From the NCBI GenBank assembly GCA_006228005.1, contig VDHG01000017.1:1-64000 (forward strand): a stretch of DNA of 64,000 nucleotides, in the 5' to 3' direction. The notes under the pieces were generated by a model that worked only from the letters and a program-made list of their open reading frames with translations, ran no database searches and was not told the DNA's origin. Source of the DNA: Testudinibacter crocodili (GTDB taxonomy: Bacteria; Pseudomonadota; Gammaproteobacteria; Enterobacterales; Pasteurellaceae). Shown here piece by piece: positions 7,981 to 14,990 of the stretch. The stretch's first letter is position 1. Each line of letters starts with the position of its first letter. Both the position numbers and the translations under genes were made by a program.

Positions 7981-8907
7981 TTAGCGCACGTTTTTGCTTT
8001 GCACATTCTGCCAATTGCTGTTTCGGCTGATTTCGGCGTTTTGCCCTACAAAAACTTGTCTGGCTTGGGCATCATTATTCAGCGTGTATAAAAACCATGC
8101 CGCCATATAGCCGTTTGGCACATACAGCATAGAGCCGTGGTCTTCGCCTTTGCGTTGTGCCATTACTGCCGTGCCGTTGATTTTATTGAAGTTGTTTTTA
8201 AGCGAACTCAAAGGGGCGATGCCGCCTGCGGTTTCATCAGGCTTGCCTGCATCAAAAACGCCGGTGCCGGAGGTTTCAAAATAGGGCACCTTGATTTTGC
8301 TGATGTCGTAATCCCAACCTAAATCCCGTGCCAAGCGGTGCTGGGTGGTGCTAGCGGTATAGACCGAGCGGATAAGGCGGCTGTTGGCTTGTGTGGTCGC
8401 GGCATTGATGGCGCCGACGCCGCCTTGCGAATGCCCGGAGACGCCGATTTTAGCCGGGTTGATTTTTTGATAAAGCGGGCTGGTTTTGTTTTGATTCAGC
8501 GACAAGGCGAAATCCAAGCTGCCTGCCACGCCGCTGCCCGTCCACGATGTGCCTTCTTGCGAACCGATGACCACAAAGCCGTGGCTCGCCAAGTGTTGCA
8601 ACACCGCTTCGTATGACGACACTTTCATGCCGGTGCCGTTTGCCAGCACAATCAAGGGGTACTGGCCGCCTGTTTGCGGATAATACACGGTGAAATAATC
8701 CTGCGCTTTGTTTGCAGCCGGGTATTTCTGCACCGCCACGGCATATTGCCCCATTTGGCTGTATTGCTTTTCGAGCGGGGCGTTGGTTTGCACGTGGGTG
8801 ATTTTTTCCACTTTCACCGCAAAGGCTTGTTCGAGGGCTTGGCAGCCTGCCAAGCCGAGCAAGCCCAGCACGGCGACGGCGCTTAGGATGAGGATGGTTT
8901 TTTTCAT
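7981..8907 (-). CDS. alpha/beta-hydrolase lipoprotein (GHSQGG type)
   Basis: 308 residues with a lipoprotein signal peptide MKKTILILSAVAVLGLLGLA and lipobox LAGC, so predicted to be anchored in a membrane facing the periplasm. The hydrolase core shows YPLIVLANGTGM (oxyanion region), KIGVSGHSQGGVGAINAA with nucleophile Ser in GHSQG, and a catalytic-His candidate in KGEDHGSMLY. This resembles the secreted 'alpha/beta hydrolase/chlorophyllase-like' esterases; the substrate is not known. The next gene downstream encodes a different esterase lipoprotein, and a fragment upstream (8931-9050) is a third family member, so this was a small esterase cluster. A composite uptake-signal terminator follows. 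Confidence 0.78.
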   Translation of the reverse strand: MKKTILILSAVAVLGLLGLAGCQALEQAFAVKVEKITHVQTNAPLEKQYSQMGQYAVAVQKYPAANKAQDYFTVYYPQTGGQYPLIVLANGTGMKVSSYEAVLQHLASHGFVVIGSQEGTSWTGSGVAGSLDFALSLNQNKTSPLYQKINPAKIGVSGHSQGGVGAINAATTQANSRLIRSVYTASTTQHRLARDLGWDYDISKIKVPYFETSGTGVFDAGKPDETAGGIAPLSSLKNNFNKINGTAVMAQRKGEDHGSMLYVPNGYMAAWFLYTLNNDAQARQVFVGQNAEISRNSNWQNVQSKNVR

Positions 8908-8930
8908 ACGTCAGACCTTTTGTACATCGG

Positions 8931-9050
8931 TTAAGGGGGTGATAAATACGTTGCCAAATACTGTATCACTTTTTGCATATATTGCCGATACTGCTTGTCG
9001 TCACTTTGCAAGCCATGCAAGGTAATGATTTTTGATGGGGTAAAAGTCAT
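8931..9050 (-). pseudogene. 3' fragment of a third esterase gene
   Basis: This minus-strand frame of 39 codons ends with RQYMQKVIQYLATYLSPP-stop. The neighbouring esterase (6911-7849) ends RAEYMQKLNEYLATYLPVK, so the two C-termini are clearly homologous. It begins ...KIITLHGLQSDDKQ, where LHG may replace the usual catalytic-His strand. No complete gene precedes it. It is best read as debris left from tandem duplication and deletion in the esterase cluster. Confidence 0.6.
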
Positions 9051-9068
9051 AACATATCCGCCAAATTC

Positions 9069-9080
9069 AGGCTGCCTGAA
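9069..9080 (+). other. Simonsiella-dialect DUS
   Basis: Single perfect AGGCTGCCTGAA 10 bases before the stop codon of the glycine-zipper lipoprotein gene. It matches the dialect in the hairpin at 6845-6882. Confidence 0.7.
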
Positions 9081-9089
9081 AATACAGGT

Positions 9090-9314
9090 TTAGCGATAGT
9101 AGCGCTGATCGTTTTTATTGATCTGGCTGCCGATAACCCCGCCCAATGCCGCCCCGCCCAATGTTGCGCCGGTGTCGCCGCCGATCAAATGCCCCGCCGC
9201 ACCGCCGATCACCGCCCCGGCCATCATATTGCGTTGCTGTCTGTCCATACTGCCGCAGGCAGCCAAGCTGCCGACAAGGGCGAACATCATCAAAAAACGG
9301 CTGATCATTTGCAT
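9090..9314 (-). CDS. glycine-zipper 2TM small lipoprotein (OsmB-like)
   Basis: 74 residues from ATG 9314, supported by TTGGAAGAA eight to nine bases upstream. The N-terminus MQMISRFLMMFALVGSLAAC is a lipoprotein signal with lipobox LAAC. After Cys the protein is dominated by a glycine-zipper pair (AGAVIGGAAGHLIGGDTG, then ATLGGAALGGVIGSQI), the repeat of the Rick_17kDa/OsmB glycine-zipper family, and ends NKNDQRYYR. Such proteins are small outer-membrane or periplasmic lipoproteins, often stress induced. It is divergent from the TetR gene at 9451, which may control it from the 136-bp gap. Confidence 0.75.
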   Translation of the reverse strand: MQMISRFLMMFALVGSLAACGSMDRQQRNMMAGAVIGGAAGHLIGGDTGATLGGAALGGVIGSQINKNDQRYYR

Positions 9315-9450
9315 AAAAAATTCTTCCAACATCATGATTTAAAAAAGCTTGTTAAAAAGTGATACATCTGTAACAATGCGAATTCTAATGATTGCAGCAC
9401 ACCCAAACAAGCAAAAAATCAAAACTGAAACACATTGGCAGATTTGTAAC

Positions 9451-9975
9451 ATGAGCAAACCCACATTAAACCAAACCATCAAAAACCGCATCAACCAAGC
9501 CCTGATTGGGCTGATGGCACGCTATGATTTTCACGCCATCACCATCACCCAAATCACCCAAACCGCCGGGGTGAGCCGCGTGTCGTTTTACCGCAATTTC
9601 AACAGCAAAGAAGATATTTTAATCAAAGCCTTGCGCGGCGATATCGAACAGCATTTTTACCGCACCGCCCAAAGCGGGCAATTAACCAACCACCGGGAAT
9701 TATTCATGGCTATTTTTGCCTTTGTGGAACAAAAAGGCGATATCGTGGATTTACTGTATCAAAATGATTTGTCGCATATTTTTTTGGCTTTTATCCGTGA
9801 GTGCTGCGGCGCAAAGCCCGAATCGGACAACGACACCGCCTATCACCACTCCTTGAATATGGGCGTGTGCTTTGGTGCGCTCGATGAATGGATACGGCGC
9901 GGCAGGCAAGGCACGGCGGCGGAAATGGCGGATAAAGTGGCGCAGGCGTTGGCCGCGATATTGGCGAAGTGGTAG
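9451..9975 (+). CDS. TetR/AcrR-family transcriptional regulator
   Basis: 174 residues. The start at ATG 9451 gives MSKPTLNQTIKNRINQALIG; a longer frame begins upstream but adds a stretch unlike the family. The N-terminal helix-turn-helix is IRQ-type: FHAITITQITQTAGVSRVSFYRNFNSKEDIL (about 24-54), typical of TetR regulators with a YRNF recognition helix. The C-terminal half is a helical ligand-binding/dimerisation domain with LDEWIRRGRQGTAAEMADKV. The ligand is unknown. The upstream region shared with the divergent lipoprotein gene holds TGTAAC motifs (around 9369 and 9445) that could be part of an operator; this is only suggestive. Confidence 0.8.
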   Translation: MSKPTLNQTIKNRINQALIGLMARYDFHAITITQITQTAGVSRVSFYRNFNSKEDILIKALRGDIEQHFYRTAQSGQLTNHRELFMAIFAFVEQKGDIVDLLYQNDLSHIFLAFIRECCGAKPESDNDTAYHHSLNMGVCFGALDEWIRRGRQGTAAEMADKVAQALAAILAKW

Positions 9976-10055
9976 CCCATGGCTCGATGGCAAGACTGCA
10001 CTTTGAATCCATACGCTATGCGTATGGAATCAAAGAGCTTAAGCGATGAAAAGAA

Positions 10056-10112
10056 AAAATCCTCCGATATAATGAACAAGGCTGACAACCAAAATTCAAG
10101 ATATAGGAGGAT
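10056..10112 (+). promoter_or_regulatory. possible SD-sequestering hairpin in the IS200 leader
   Basis: ATCCTCCGATAT (10059-10070) can pair with ATATAGGAGGAT (10100-10111), hiding the AGGAGG just before the transposase start. IS200 is known to limit its own translation with such leader structures. Seen as complementarity only. Confidence 0.55.
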
Positions 10113-10118
10113 ATGCCA

Positions 10119-10640
10119 ATGGCAAGTAAGTCCAATGACGATTCGAGTCTATCACACACAAGATGGAACTGTAAGTATCACATAGTCTTTATCCCAAAAT
10201 TCAGACGAAAAGCGATTTATGGGAAATTACGAATGGATATAGGCAGCATATTACGGCAGTTATGCCATTACAAAAATGTCAAAATAATAGAAGCCCACGC
10301 AATGAAAGATCATATTCATATGCTCTTAAAAATTCCGCCAAAGCTAGCAGTATCAAGTTTCATGGGATATTTAAAAGGGAAATCGTCGCTCATGATTTTT
10401 GAAAGACATGCCAACCTAAAATATAAGTATGGAAACCGACATTTTTGGGCGAAAGGTTATTATGTAAGTACAGTGGGTTTAAATACAAAAGTTGTAGAGG
10501 AATATATCAGGAACCAGGAAAAAGAAGACACGATTCAAGATAATTTATCGAAGAAAGAATATGTGGCCCCCTTTAAGGGTAAACCACAGAGTTATTGTAC
10601 AGTTGTCAGTCTTTTCACATGCCCCTTGAGGGGCATGTGA
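10119..10640 (+). CDS. tnpA: IS200/IS605-family Y1 HUH transposase TnpA
   Basis: 173 residues from ATG 10119 (AGGAGG eight bases upstream; an in-frame ATG at 10113 is too close). The protein opens SLSHTRWNCKYHIVFIPKFR, the usual IS200 start, and has the metal-binding HUH motif H65-I-H67 in MKDHIHMLL and FWAKGYYVSTVG. The catalytic Tyr is most likely Tyr129 in the helix VVEEYIRNQE. The core length is normal for IS200 (about 150 residues); the last 25 residues (KPQSYCTVV... to the end) run through the right-end hairpin and look like read-through beyond the usual EYVxPFKG ending. All catalytic residues are present, so the element may be active. Confidence 0.9.
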   Translation: MASKSNDDSSLSHTRWNCKYHIVFIPKFRRKAIYGKLRMDIGSILRQLCHYKNVKIIEAHAMKDHIHMLLKIPPKLAVSSFMGYLKGKSSLMIFERHANLKYKYGNRHFWAKGYYVSTVGLNTKVVEEYIRNQEKEDTIQDNLSKKEYVAPFKGKPQSYCTVVSLFTCPLRGM

Positions 10641-10696
10641 AGTACTAGGCCCTTATAGGGTAGCCGAAAAACCGCACGTTTCACGTGCGGATTGTT

Positions 10697-10992
10697 ATTG
10701 ATCCCGCCGGTGAACATTTTTTGATGAACACCATGCTCGGCGGTGCGCCTGAGGAGATGAGAGGCGCGATTGCCGCCGCCCAAGCCGATATTGAGGCGTT
10801 GCTGGGCTATATGGGCGACAATGCGTTTTTCTTCGGCAACAAACCCACCGGCATCGATGCTACCATCGCCGGGCTGTTTGCCAACTGGCTGGTCAACAAC
10901 GTTGATTCGGCGTTGAGCGATTACCTCAACACCGCCCACAGATTACGGATTATGTACAGCGCTTTGAGCGAGTGGTGTTTGGTAACAATTAG
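10697..10992 (+). pseudogene. glutathione S-transferase C-terminal domain remnant, frameshifted
   Basis: The frame from about 10697 reads PAGEHFLMNTMLGGAPEEMR, then ALLGYMGDNAFFFGNKPTGI and DATIAGLFANWLV, the all-helical GST C-terminal domain (compare LGDKPYFFGDKPTxADATVxG in GST-like proteins). Near 10933 the frame breaks: the original frame gives DYLNTAHRL, whereas shifting one base gives RPQITDYVQRFERVVFGNN-stop (TAG 10990-10992), the expected GST ending. The thioredoxin-like N-terminal domain is absent; the IS200 element lies directly upstream, so its arrival or a linked deletion probably removed the 5' half. Confidence 0.65.
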
Positions 10993-11076
10993 GGATAACT
11001 TAGGCACAAACCGGCAATCCATTATACTGAGTGCTAAAAGTGCGGTATGGCGAGTCGTTATGCTGATCAGTTATAT

Positions 11077-11997
11077 CTAGCGAAACCGCACTTTGCGTCG
11101 CTGTCGTTGCCTACCGTGTTTGCGCCACAGTAGCAGACGATAGCGCAATTGTGGCTGCAGGCGGTAGGCAAAAAGTGCGGTTAGAATCAGTATGCAGCCC
11201 AAACCTTTTTGCCAGGTGATGATTTCGCCCAACAAGCTGACGCTCAATAACAATGTCCAGACTGGTTCTAGAATCATAATAATCGCGGCGTTGGTGATTT
11301 GGCTGTGTTTCTGTCCAATCGCTTGCAACAGAAAGCGGAAGCCGGTGGCAATCAGCACGCTGGCGGCCACCCAGTTCCAAGTAGTCAAGGAAACGGATTC
11401 AGGCCAAGTTTCGAACGCCAGTGAAAACAGTCCGCAAGACAGCCCGACCATACTGAGTTGAATGGTGGTCAACGGGAGTGCGGGAATCGATTTGGAGAAT
11501 TGGTTGTTCAGTACAAAAGAGGTTGCTGCCGCCAGTGAGGAGCAGAGAAACAGCAGATTGCCTAACGATAAGTGTAAACCGCTGCCGGACGCCAGCAAAA
11601 ACAACCCGGCGGCAGCAAGTGGTAAACAAAACCAGAACATTCGCTGTGGGCGGTGTTTGAATACCAGCCAGGAGACCAGGGGCGCAAGCAGCATCGACAG
11701 ACTGACGATAAATGCACCTTCGCCCATATTTTCGGTATAACTCATGCCCTGCACCCACAAAAACAGGTTCACGCTGAACGCAGCGCCGACCGTGACCGCA
11801 CTTTTAAGTTGTGCGTTGGAAAGACGGCGCAGTTGCGGGTAGGCAAAGGGAAGAAACAACAACGCAGCTGCCAAAAAACGCACACTGATGAAGCCTGCCG
11901 GCGGCAGTGCCATTAGCGAATATTTGGAAAACAGCCAACCTGAAGCGGCTAAAATACTCACCACCAAAAGAATCAGTTCACCACGATATTTTTGCAC
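11077..11997 (-). CDS. EamA/DMT-superfamily transporter
   Basis: 306 residues with about ten hydrophobic helices arranged as two EamA repeats (roughly 5-140 and 150-285), the drug/metabolite transporter fold; likely an inner-membrane exporter of metabolites or amino acids. Landmarks are FISVRFLAAALLFLP in helix 2, MGEGAFIVSLSMLLAPLVSWL at the end of the first repeat and ILEPVWTLLLSVSLLGE in the second. The substrate cannot be told. The basic C-terminal tail ends RRKVRFR, whose last codons are formed by the uptake signal AAAGTGCGGTTT (minus strand, about 11082-11093). A second USS lies just beyond the stop (11035-11045). Confidence 0.85.
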   Translation of the reverse strand: MQKYRGELILLVVSILAASGWLFSKYSLMALPPAGFISVRFLAAALLFLPFAYPQLRRLSNAQLKSAVTVGAAFSVNLFLWVQGMSYTENMGEGAFIVSLSMLLAPLVSWLVFKHRPQRMFWFCLPLAAAGLFLLASGSGLHLSLGNLLFLCSSLAAATSFVLNNQFSKSIPALPLTTIQLSMVGLSCGLFSLAFETWPESVSLTTWNWVAASVLIATGFRFLLQAIGQKHSQITNAAIIMILEPVWTLLLSVSLLGEIITWQKGLGCILILTALFAYRLQPQLRYRLLLWRKHGRQRQRRKVRFR

Positions 11998-12169
11998 GCG
12001 TTTTATCCATTTTTATGTTTAGTAGCTTTATTATATCCATTCCTGAAGCCTCTGCGACAGCGCAATCGTGATTTATCTGAAATTTCTGATTGCTCATTGT
12101 TGTTTGATCAGTAAACTAAGCGCAATGATCGTATTGCAACAAACCCTATTTATTTATCGAAGAGATTTT

Positions 12170-13192
12170 ATGCAAAATTTACAACCGTTTCATACTTTCG
12201 CCTTGCCGCTACAAGCCAATCAGATTATAGAAGTTGGTTCGGTTGGGCAATTGTTGCAATGTTGGCAGCAGTATGCCGGACAAGCACGTTTATTGCTCGG
12301 GCAAGGCAGTAACATACTGTTTTTAGAAGATTTTAACGGTGTGGTTCTGCTCAATCGAATCCTCGGTATTCAGCACCGTGAAGATAGCGAGTACCATTAT
12401 TTGCATCTCGGCGGCGGCGAAAACTGGCATCAATTAGTCACTCGTTGCGTTGAATTGGGTTACGACGGTTTAGAAAACTTGGCGTTGATTCCCGGTTGTG
12501 TCGGCAGTGCGCCGATTCAAAATATCGGAGCTTACGGGGTAGAATTTAAAGACGTGTGTGAATATGTTGAAGTACTGGATTTGAAGTGCGGTCAAATCCA
12601 ACGTTTCAGCCGAGCAGATTGCCAATTTGGTTATCGCGATAGCTTGTTTAAACATGCGCCTTACGACCAAGACTATGCGATTGTTGCGGTCGGCTTAAAA
12701 TTGCTAAAACACTGGCAGCCACAACTTCAATACGGTTCACTTGCCCAATTGGATCCACAAACCGTCAGTGCCAAACAAATTTATGATGAAGTTTGTGCGG
12801 TGCGGCGTAGCAAGTTGCCGGATCCAAAAGAATTTGGCAATGCGGGCAGTTTTTTTAAAAATCCCAGTGTTAGTCAGGTGCAATATCAACGGCTGATAGC
12901 GGAGTATCCGGCGATGCCGGCGTTTGCGCAAACCGACGGTACCGTGAAATTGGCAGCCGGCTGGTTGATTGATCAATGTGGGCTGAAAGGGCATCAAATT
13001 GGTGGTGCAGCGGTACATCGGCAACAAGCATTGGTGTTGATCAACCGTGACAACGCTCAGCCCGAAGACGTACTGGAATTGGCACGTTATGTGCGTCTGC
13101 AGGTGTTGCAAAAATTTAGGGTAGCGCTACAGCCCGAAGTGCGGTTCTTTGATGCCAACGGCGAAATTGACAGTGAACAGGCGATCAGCTAA
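12170..13192 (+). CDS. murB: UDP-N-acetylenolpyruvoylglucosamine reductase MurB
   Basis: Reduces UDP-GlcNAc-enolpyruvate to UDP-MurNAc with NADPH and FAD, the second committed step of peptidoglycan synthesis, in the cytoplasm. The start at ATG 12170 (after AGAGATTTT) gives 340 residues, matching the Haemophilus enzyme; an upstream in-frame start would add 34 unlike residues. Visible are the FAD-binding segment [52 protein letters not shown], the catalytic Ser in [12 protein letters not shown], and LQPEVRFFD with the catalytic Glu. The downstream birA gene starts directly after the stop codon, so the two are co-transcribed. Confidence 0.97.
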   Translation: MQNLQPFHTFALPLQANQIIEVGSVGQLLQCWQQYAGQARLLLGQGSNILFLEDFNGVVLLNRILGIQHREDSEYHYLHLGGGENWHQLVTRCVELGYDGLENLALIPGCVGSAPIQNIGAYGVEFKDVCEYVEVLDLKCGQIQRFSRADCQFGYRDSLFKHAPYDQDYAIVAVGLKLLKHWQPQLQYGSLAQLDPQTVSAKQIYDEVCAVRRSKLPDPKEFGNAGSFFKNPSVSQVQYQRLIAEYPAMPAFAQTDGTVKLAAGWLIDQCGLKGHQIGGAAVHRQQALVLINRDNAQPEDVLELARYVRLQVLQKFRVALQPEVRFFDANGEIDSEQAIS

Positions 13193-14143
13193 ATGTTAGA
13201 TCAAACGCTATTGGAGTCGGTTTTAGTCTTACTTGCCGACGGCAAACCGCACTTGTTAATGCCGATGCCGACTGAACAGCAGCGTGCGATTTTGCAGCAA
13301 TTAGCAGCATGGCATTTGCAGCCACAGCAAGATGCACAACAGCGCTATCAGCTTGCTCGTCCGCTGGATCTGTTGGATCAAACGGTCATCAACCGCATGT
13401 TAGAGCAAGGTTCGGCACGGGTGTTTCGCTGTCTGGATTCGACCAATGAATTTTTGTTGAATGACAAAAACTTGCCGTCCGGCACGGTGTGTACTGCTGA
13501 AATGCAAACCGCCGGACGTGGGCGGCGTGGGCGAGTGTGGTATTCGCCGTTTGCACAAAATCTCTATTTTTCACTATTACGCCATTTTCAACAAACGCCG
13601 GAACAGCTGAAAGCGATTAGCTTGGTCACGGCGATTTGTATTGCCGATACGCTGGTGGCGCTTGGGGTGCGAGGGATCAGCATTAAATGGCCAAACGATA
13701 TTTATCTGCATGGGCGTAAATTAGGCGGCATCTTGATCGAAAGCCGCCGTTTCAGCACTGAAACGCAGGAATTGGTGATCGGTGTTGGCTTGAATTTGGC
13801 TATGCAAACCAGCGCCGCACAACAGATTGATCAGGCTTGGGCAAATTTAAGCGAAAGTGCGGTTCGGATTGAACGCAACCGCCTGGTGGCGACATTGGCG
13901 AATCATTTGCAGCGTGCTTTTACACAGATAGAACAGGGTAATATCCGCCACTATCTGCAACGTTGGCAGGACTATGACCATTTTTATCAGCAGCCGATCA
14001 CTTTGCTGCTGGAACAGCACTCGATTTCCGGCATTTGTTGTGGGATTGATCCACAAAGCGGTGAGCTGCTGCTAAAAACTGCCGATCAGCAACTGCAACG
14101 CTTTGCGATTGGTGAAATTTCACTACGCGCTTTATCAGCATAA
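13193..14143 (+). CDS. birA: bifunctional biotin-[acetyl-CoA carboxylase] ligase / biotin repressor BirA
   Basis: Attaches biotin via biotinyl-AMP to acetyl-CoA carboxylase. 316 residues. The catalytic domain has the signature TAGRGRRGRVWYSPF (GRGRRGR biotinyl-AMP loop), ISIKWPNDIYLHGRKLGGIL and VIGVGLNLAM, followed by the C-terminal SH3-like cap (GICCGIDPQSGELLLKT). The N-terminal ~70 residues are the winged-helix region found in BirA-type regulators, somewhat degenerate here. The ATG follows the murB stop codon with no gap, so translation is probably coupled; USS copies lie within the gene (about 13241 and 13855). Confidence 0.95.
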   Translation: MLDQTLLESVLVLLADGKPHLLMPMPTEQQRAILQQLAAWHLQPQQDAQQRYQLARPLDLLDQTVINRMLEQGSARVFRCLDSTNEFLLNDKNLPSGTVCTAEMQTAGRGRRGRVWYSPFAQNLYFSLLRHFQQTPEQLKAISLVTAICIADTLVALGVRGISIKWPNDIYLHGRKLGGILIESRRFSTETQELVIGVGLNLAMQTSAAQQIDQAWANLSESAVRIERNRLVATLANHLQRAFTQIEQGNIRHYLQRWQDYDHFYQQPITLLLEQHSISGICCGIDPQSGELLLKTADQQLQRFAIGEISLRALSA

Positions 14144-14164
14144 TGACTAATAAGAGGAATCTGA

Positions 14165-14479
14165 ATGACTTTTCAACAAAATCTGGCAACGTTGCCAAGT
14201 GTCGATCATTTAAGCGGCTTGGATATATTCAATGCGCAAGGAGAATTGGTTCGACATATTCCTGCGGTTGCCGGGAAACTCGGTTCACTGCGGGTTTTCT
14301 ATGCCCTTGCCCAACGTTTTCAACAGCTTGACGCACAAGCGGCGCAGCTAGGTTTGGCGTTGTTTGCTGAACATGTGGTTGATGCAAAACAACATCCGGG
14401 TAAACACCCGAATATTGATTTTCTGTTTCAAGTCATTGATACAGAATCGGTGTTATCTGTTATGCCGCTATCAAAGTAG
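14165..14479 (+). CDS. DUF2322 family protein
   Basis: 104 residues, no signal peptide or membrane segment. The sequence MTFQQNLATLPSVDHLSGLD, then GKLGSLRVFYALAQRFQ and HPGKHPNIDFLFQVI, matches the small cytoplasmic DUF2322 family found in Pasteurellaceae and beta-proteobacteria. The function is not known. It follows birA by 21 nt in the same direction with an AATAAGAGG Shine-Dalgarno, and so is probably the last gene of a murB-birA operon. It converges on metJ, 2 nt away. Confidence 0.85.
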   Translation: MTFQQNLATLPSVDHLSGLDIFNAQGELVRHIPAVAGKLGSLRVFYALAQRFQQLDAQAAQLGLALFAEHVVDAKQHPGKHPNIDFLFQVIDTESVLSVMPLSK

Positions 14480-14481
14480 GA

Positions 14482-14799
14482 TCAATATTCCCAGCTGTCC
14501 GGGTCAATACCGCATTCGCGCATTAACACTTTGGCATCTTCCGGAATTTCATCGCTACGCTCTTTCATTAGATCGTGGTCGGTCGGCAGTGGTTGTCCAG
14601 TAAAAGCGTGCAAAAAGGCTTCGCATAGCAACTCGCTGTTAGTAGCGTGGCGCAGATTGCGGATTTGGCGTCGGGTGCGTTCGTTGGTAAGAATTTCCAG
14701 CACTTTGATCGGAATCGACACTGTAATTTTCTTGACCTGTTCGCTTTTTTTGCCGTGTTCTGCATACGGGCTGATATATTTTCCGTCCCATTCCGCCAT
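14482..14799 (-). CDS. metJ: methionine repressor MetJ
   Basis: 105-residue ribbon-helix-helix repressor that binds S-adenosylmethionine and shuts off methionine biosynthesis and transport genes. The whole protein is close to the enterobacterial form: [20 protein letters not shown], then [19 protein letters not shown] (the DNA-contacting strand KKITVSIP), [20 protein letters not shown] and [15 protein letters not shown]. It is divergent from metL; the shared 190-bp region contains met-box-like octamers (14862-14885), so both genes may be MetJ-regulated, as in enterobacteria. Confidence 0.97.
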   Translation of the reverse strand: MAEWDGKYISPYAEHGKKSEQVKKITVSIPIKVLEILTNERTRRQIRNLRHATNSELLCEAFLHAFTGQPLPTDHDLMKERSDEIPEDAKVLMRECGIDPDSWEY

Positions 14800-14861
14800 A
14801 ATTCACCCTGTTGTATAACCCTTAGAGAAAGTTTGGCTATTTTAACAAAAAATGCAGAAAT

Positions 14862-14885
14862 AACAATCTGGACGTCAAGACTGCC
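14862..14885. promoter_or_regulatory. MetJ operator (tandem met boxes)
   Basis: There are three adjacent octamers: AACAATCT, GGACGTCA and AGACTGCC. The MetJ consensus is tandem AGACGTCT. The central box keeps the GACGTC core exactly; the flanking boxes match half. They lie between the divergent metJ and metL starts, just upstream of the proposed metL promoter. Confidence 0.6.
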
Positions 14886-14905
14886 AAAAAATCGGGCATT
14901 TAATT

Positions 14906-14932
14906 TTGATAGTGCTAAAAAACTGTTAAAAT
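14906..14932 (+). promoter_or_regulatory. putative metL promoter
   Basis: TTGATA (14906-14911) and TAAAAT (14927-14932) with a 15-bp spacer, 60 nt before the metL start and just downstream of the met boxes. Confidence 0.4.
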
Positions 14933-14990
14933 GAGCGCCGTATATTTCCCCCTTTAGACTTCCCCTGGTTCGGGCTGATTAACGGAGCGT

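Larger units (their letters stand above)
9990..10690 (+). mobile_element. IS200-type insertion sequence (IS200/IS605 family, tnpA only)
   Basis: The element has one transposase gene and no tnpB. The left subterminal hairpin has arms TTTGAATCCATACGC (10002-10016) and GCGTATGGAATCAAA (10020-10034), one mismatch. The right hairpin has perfect arms TCACATGCCCCT (10615-10626) and AGGGGCATGTGA (10629-10640). IS200 elements lack terminal inverted repeats, make no target duplication and use such hairpins as transposase recognition sites. Exact ends cannot be fixed by eye; the stated limits are approximate. It sits between the TetR gene and a 5'-deleted GST fragment. Confidence 0.75.

Noticed and set aside
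7850..8014. 55-residue N-terminal extension of the esterase lipoprotein
   Set aside because: It would run through the composite hairpin and bury the lipoprotein signal; ATG 7849 has a good Shine-Dalgarno.
9349..9450. Upstream extension of the TetR protein
   Set aside because: The added 34 residues do not resemble the family and the internal ATG 9451 gives a normal N-terminus.
10641..10692. Group II intron tail right of the transposase
   Set aside because: The ACCGCACG...CGTGCGG hairpin recalls intron domain V or IV text but lacks the catalytic AGC triad arrangement and any reverse transcriptase.
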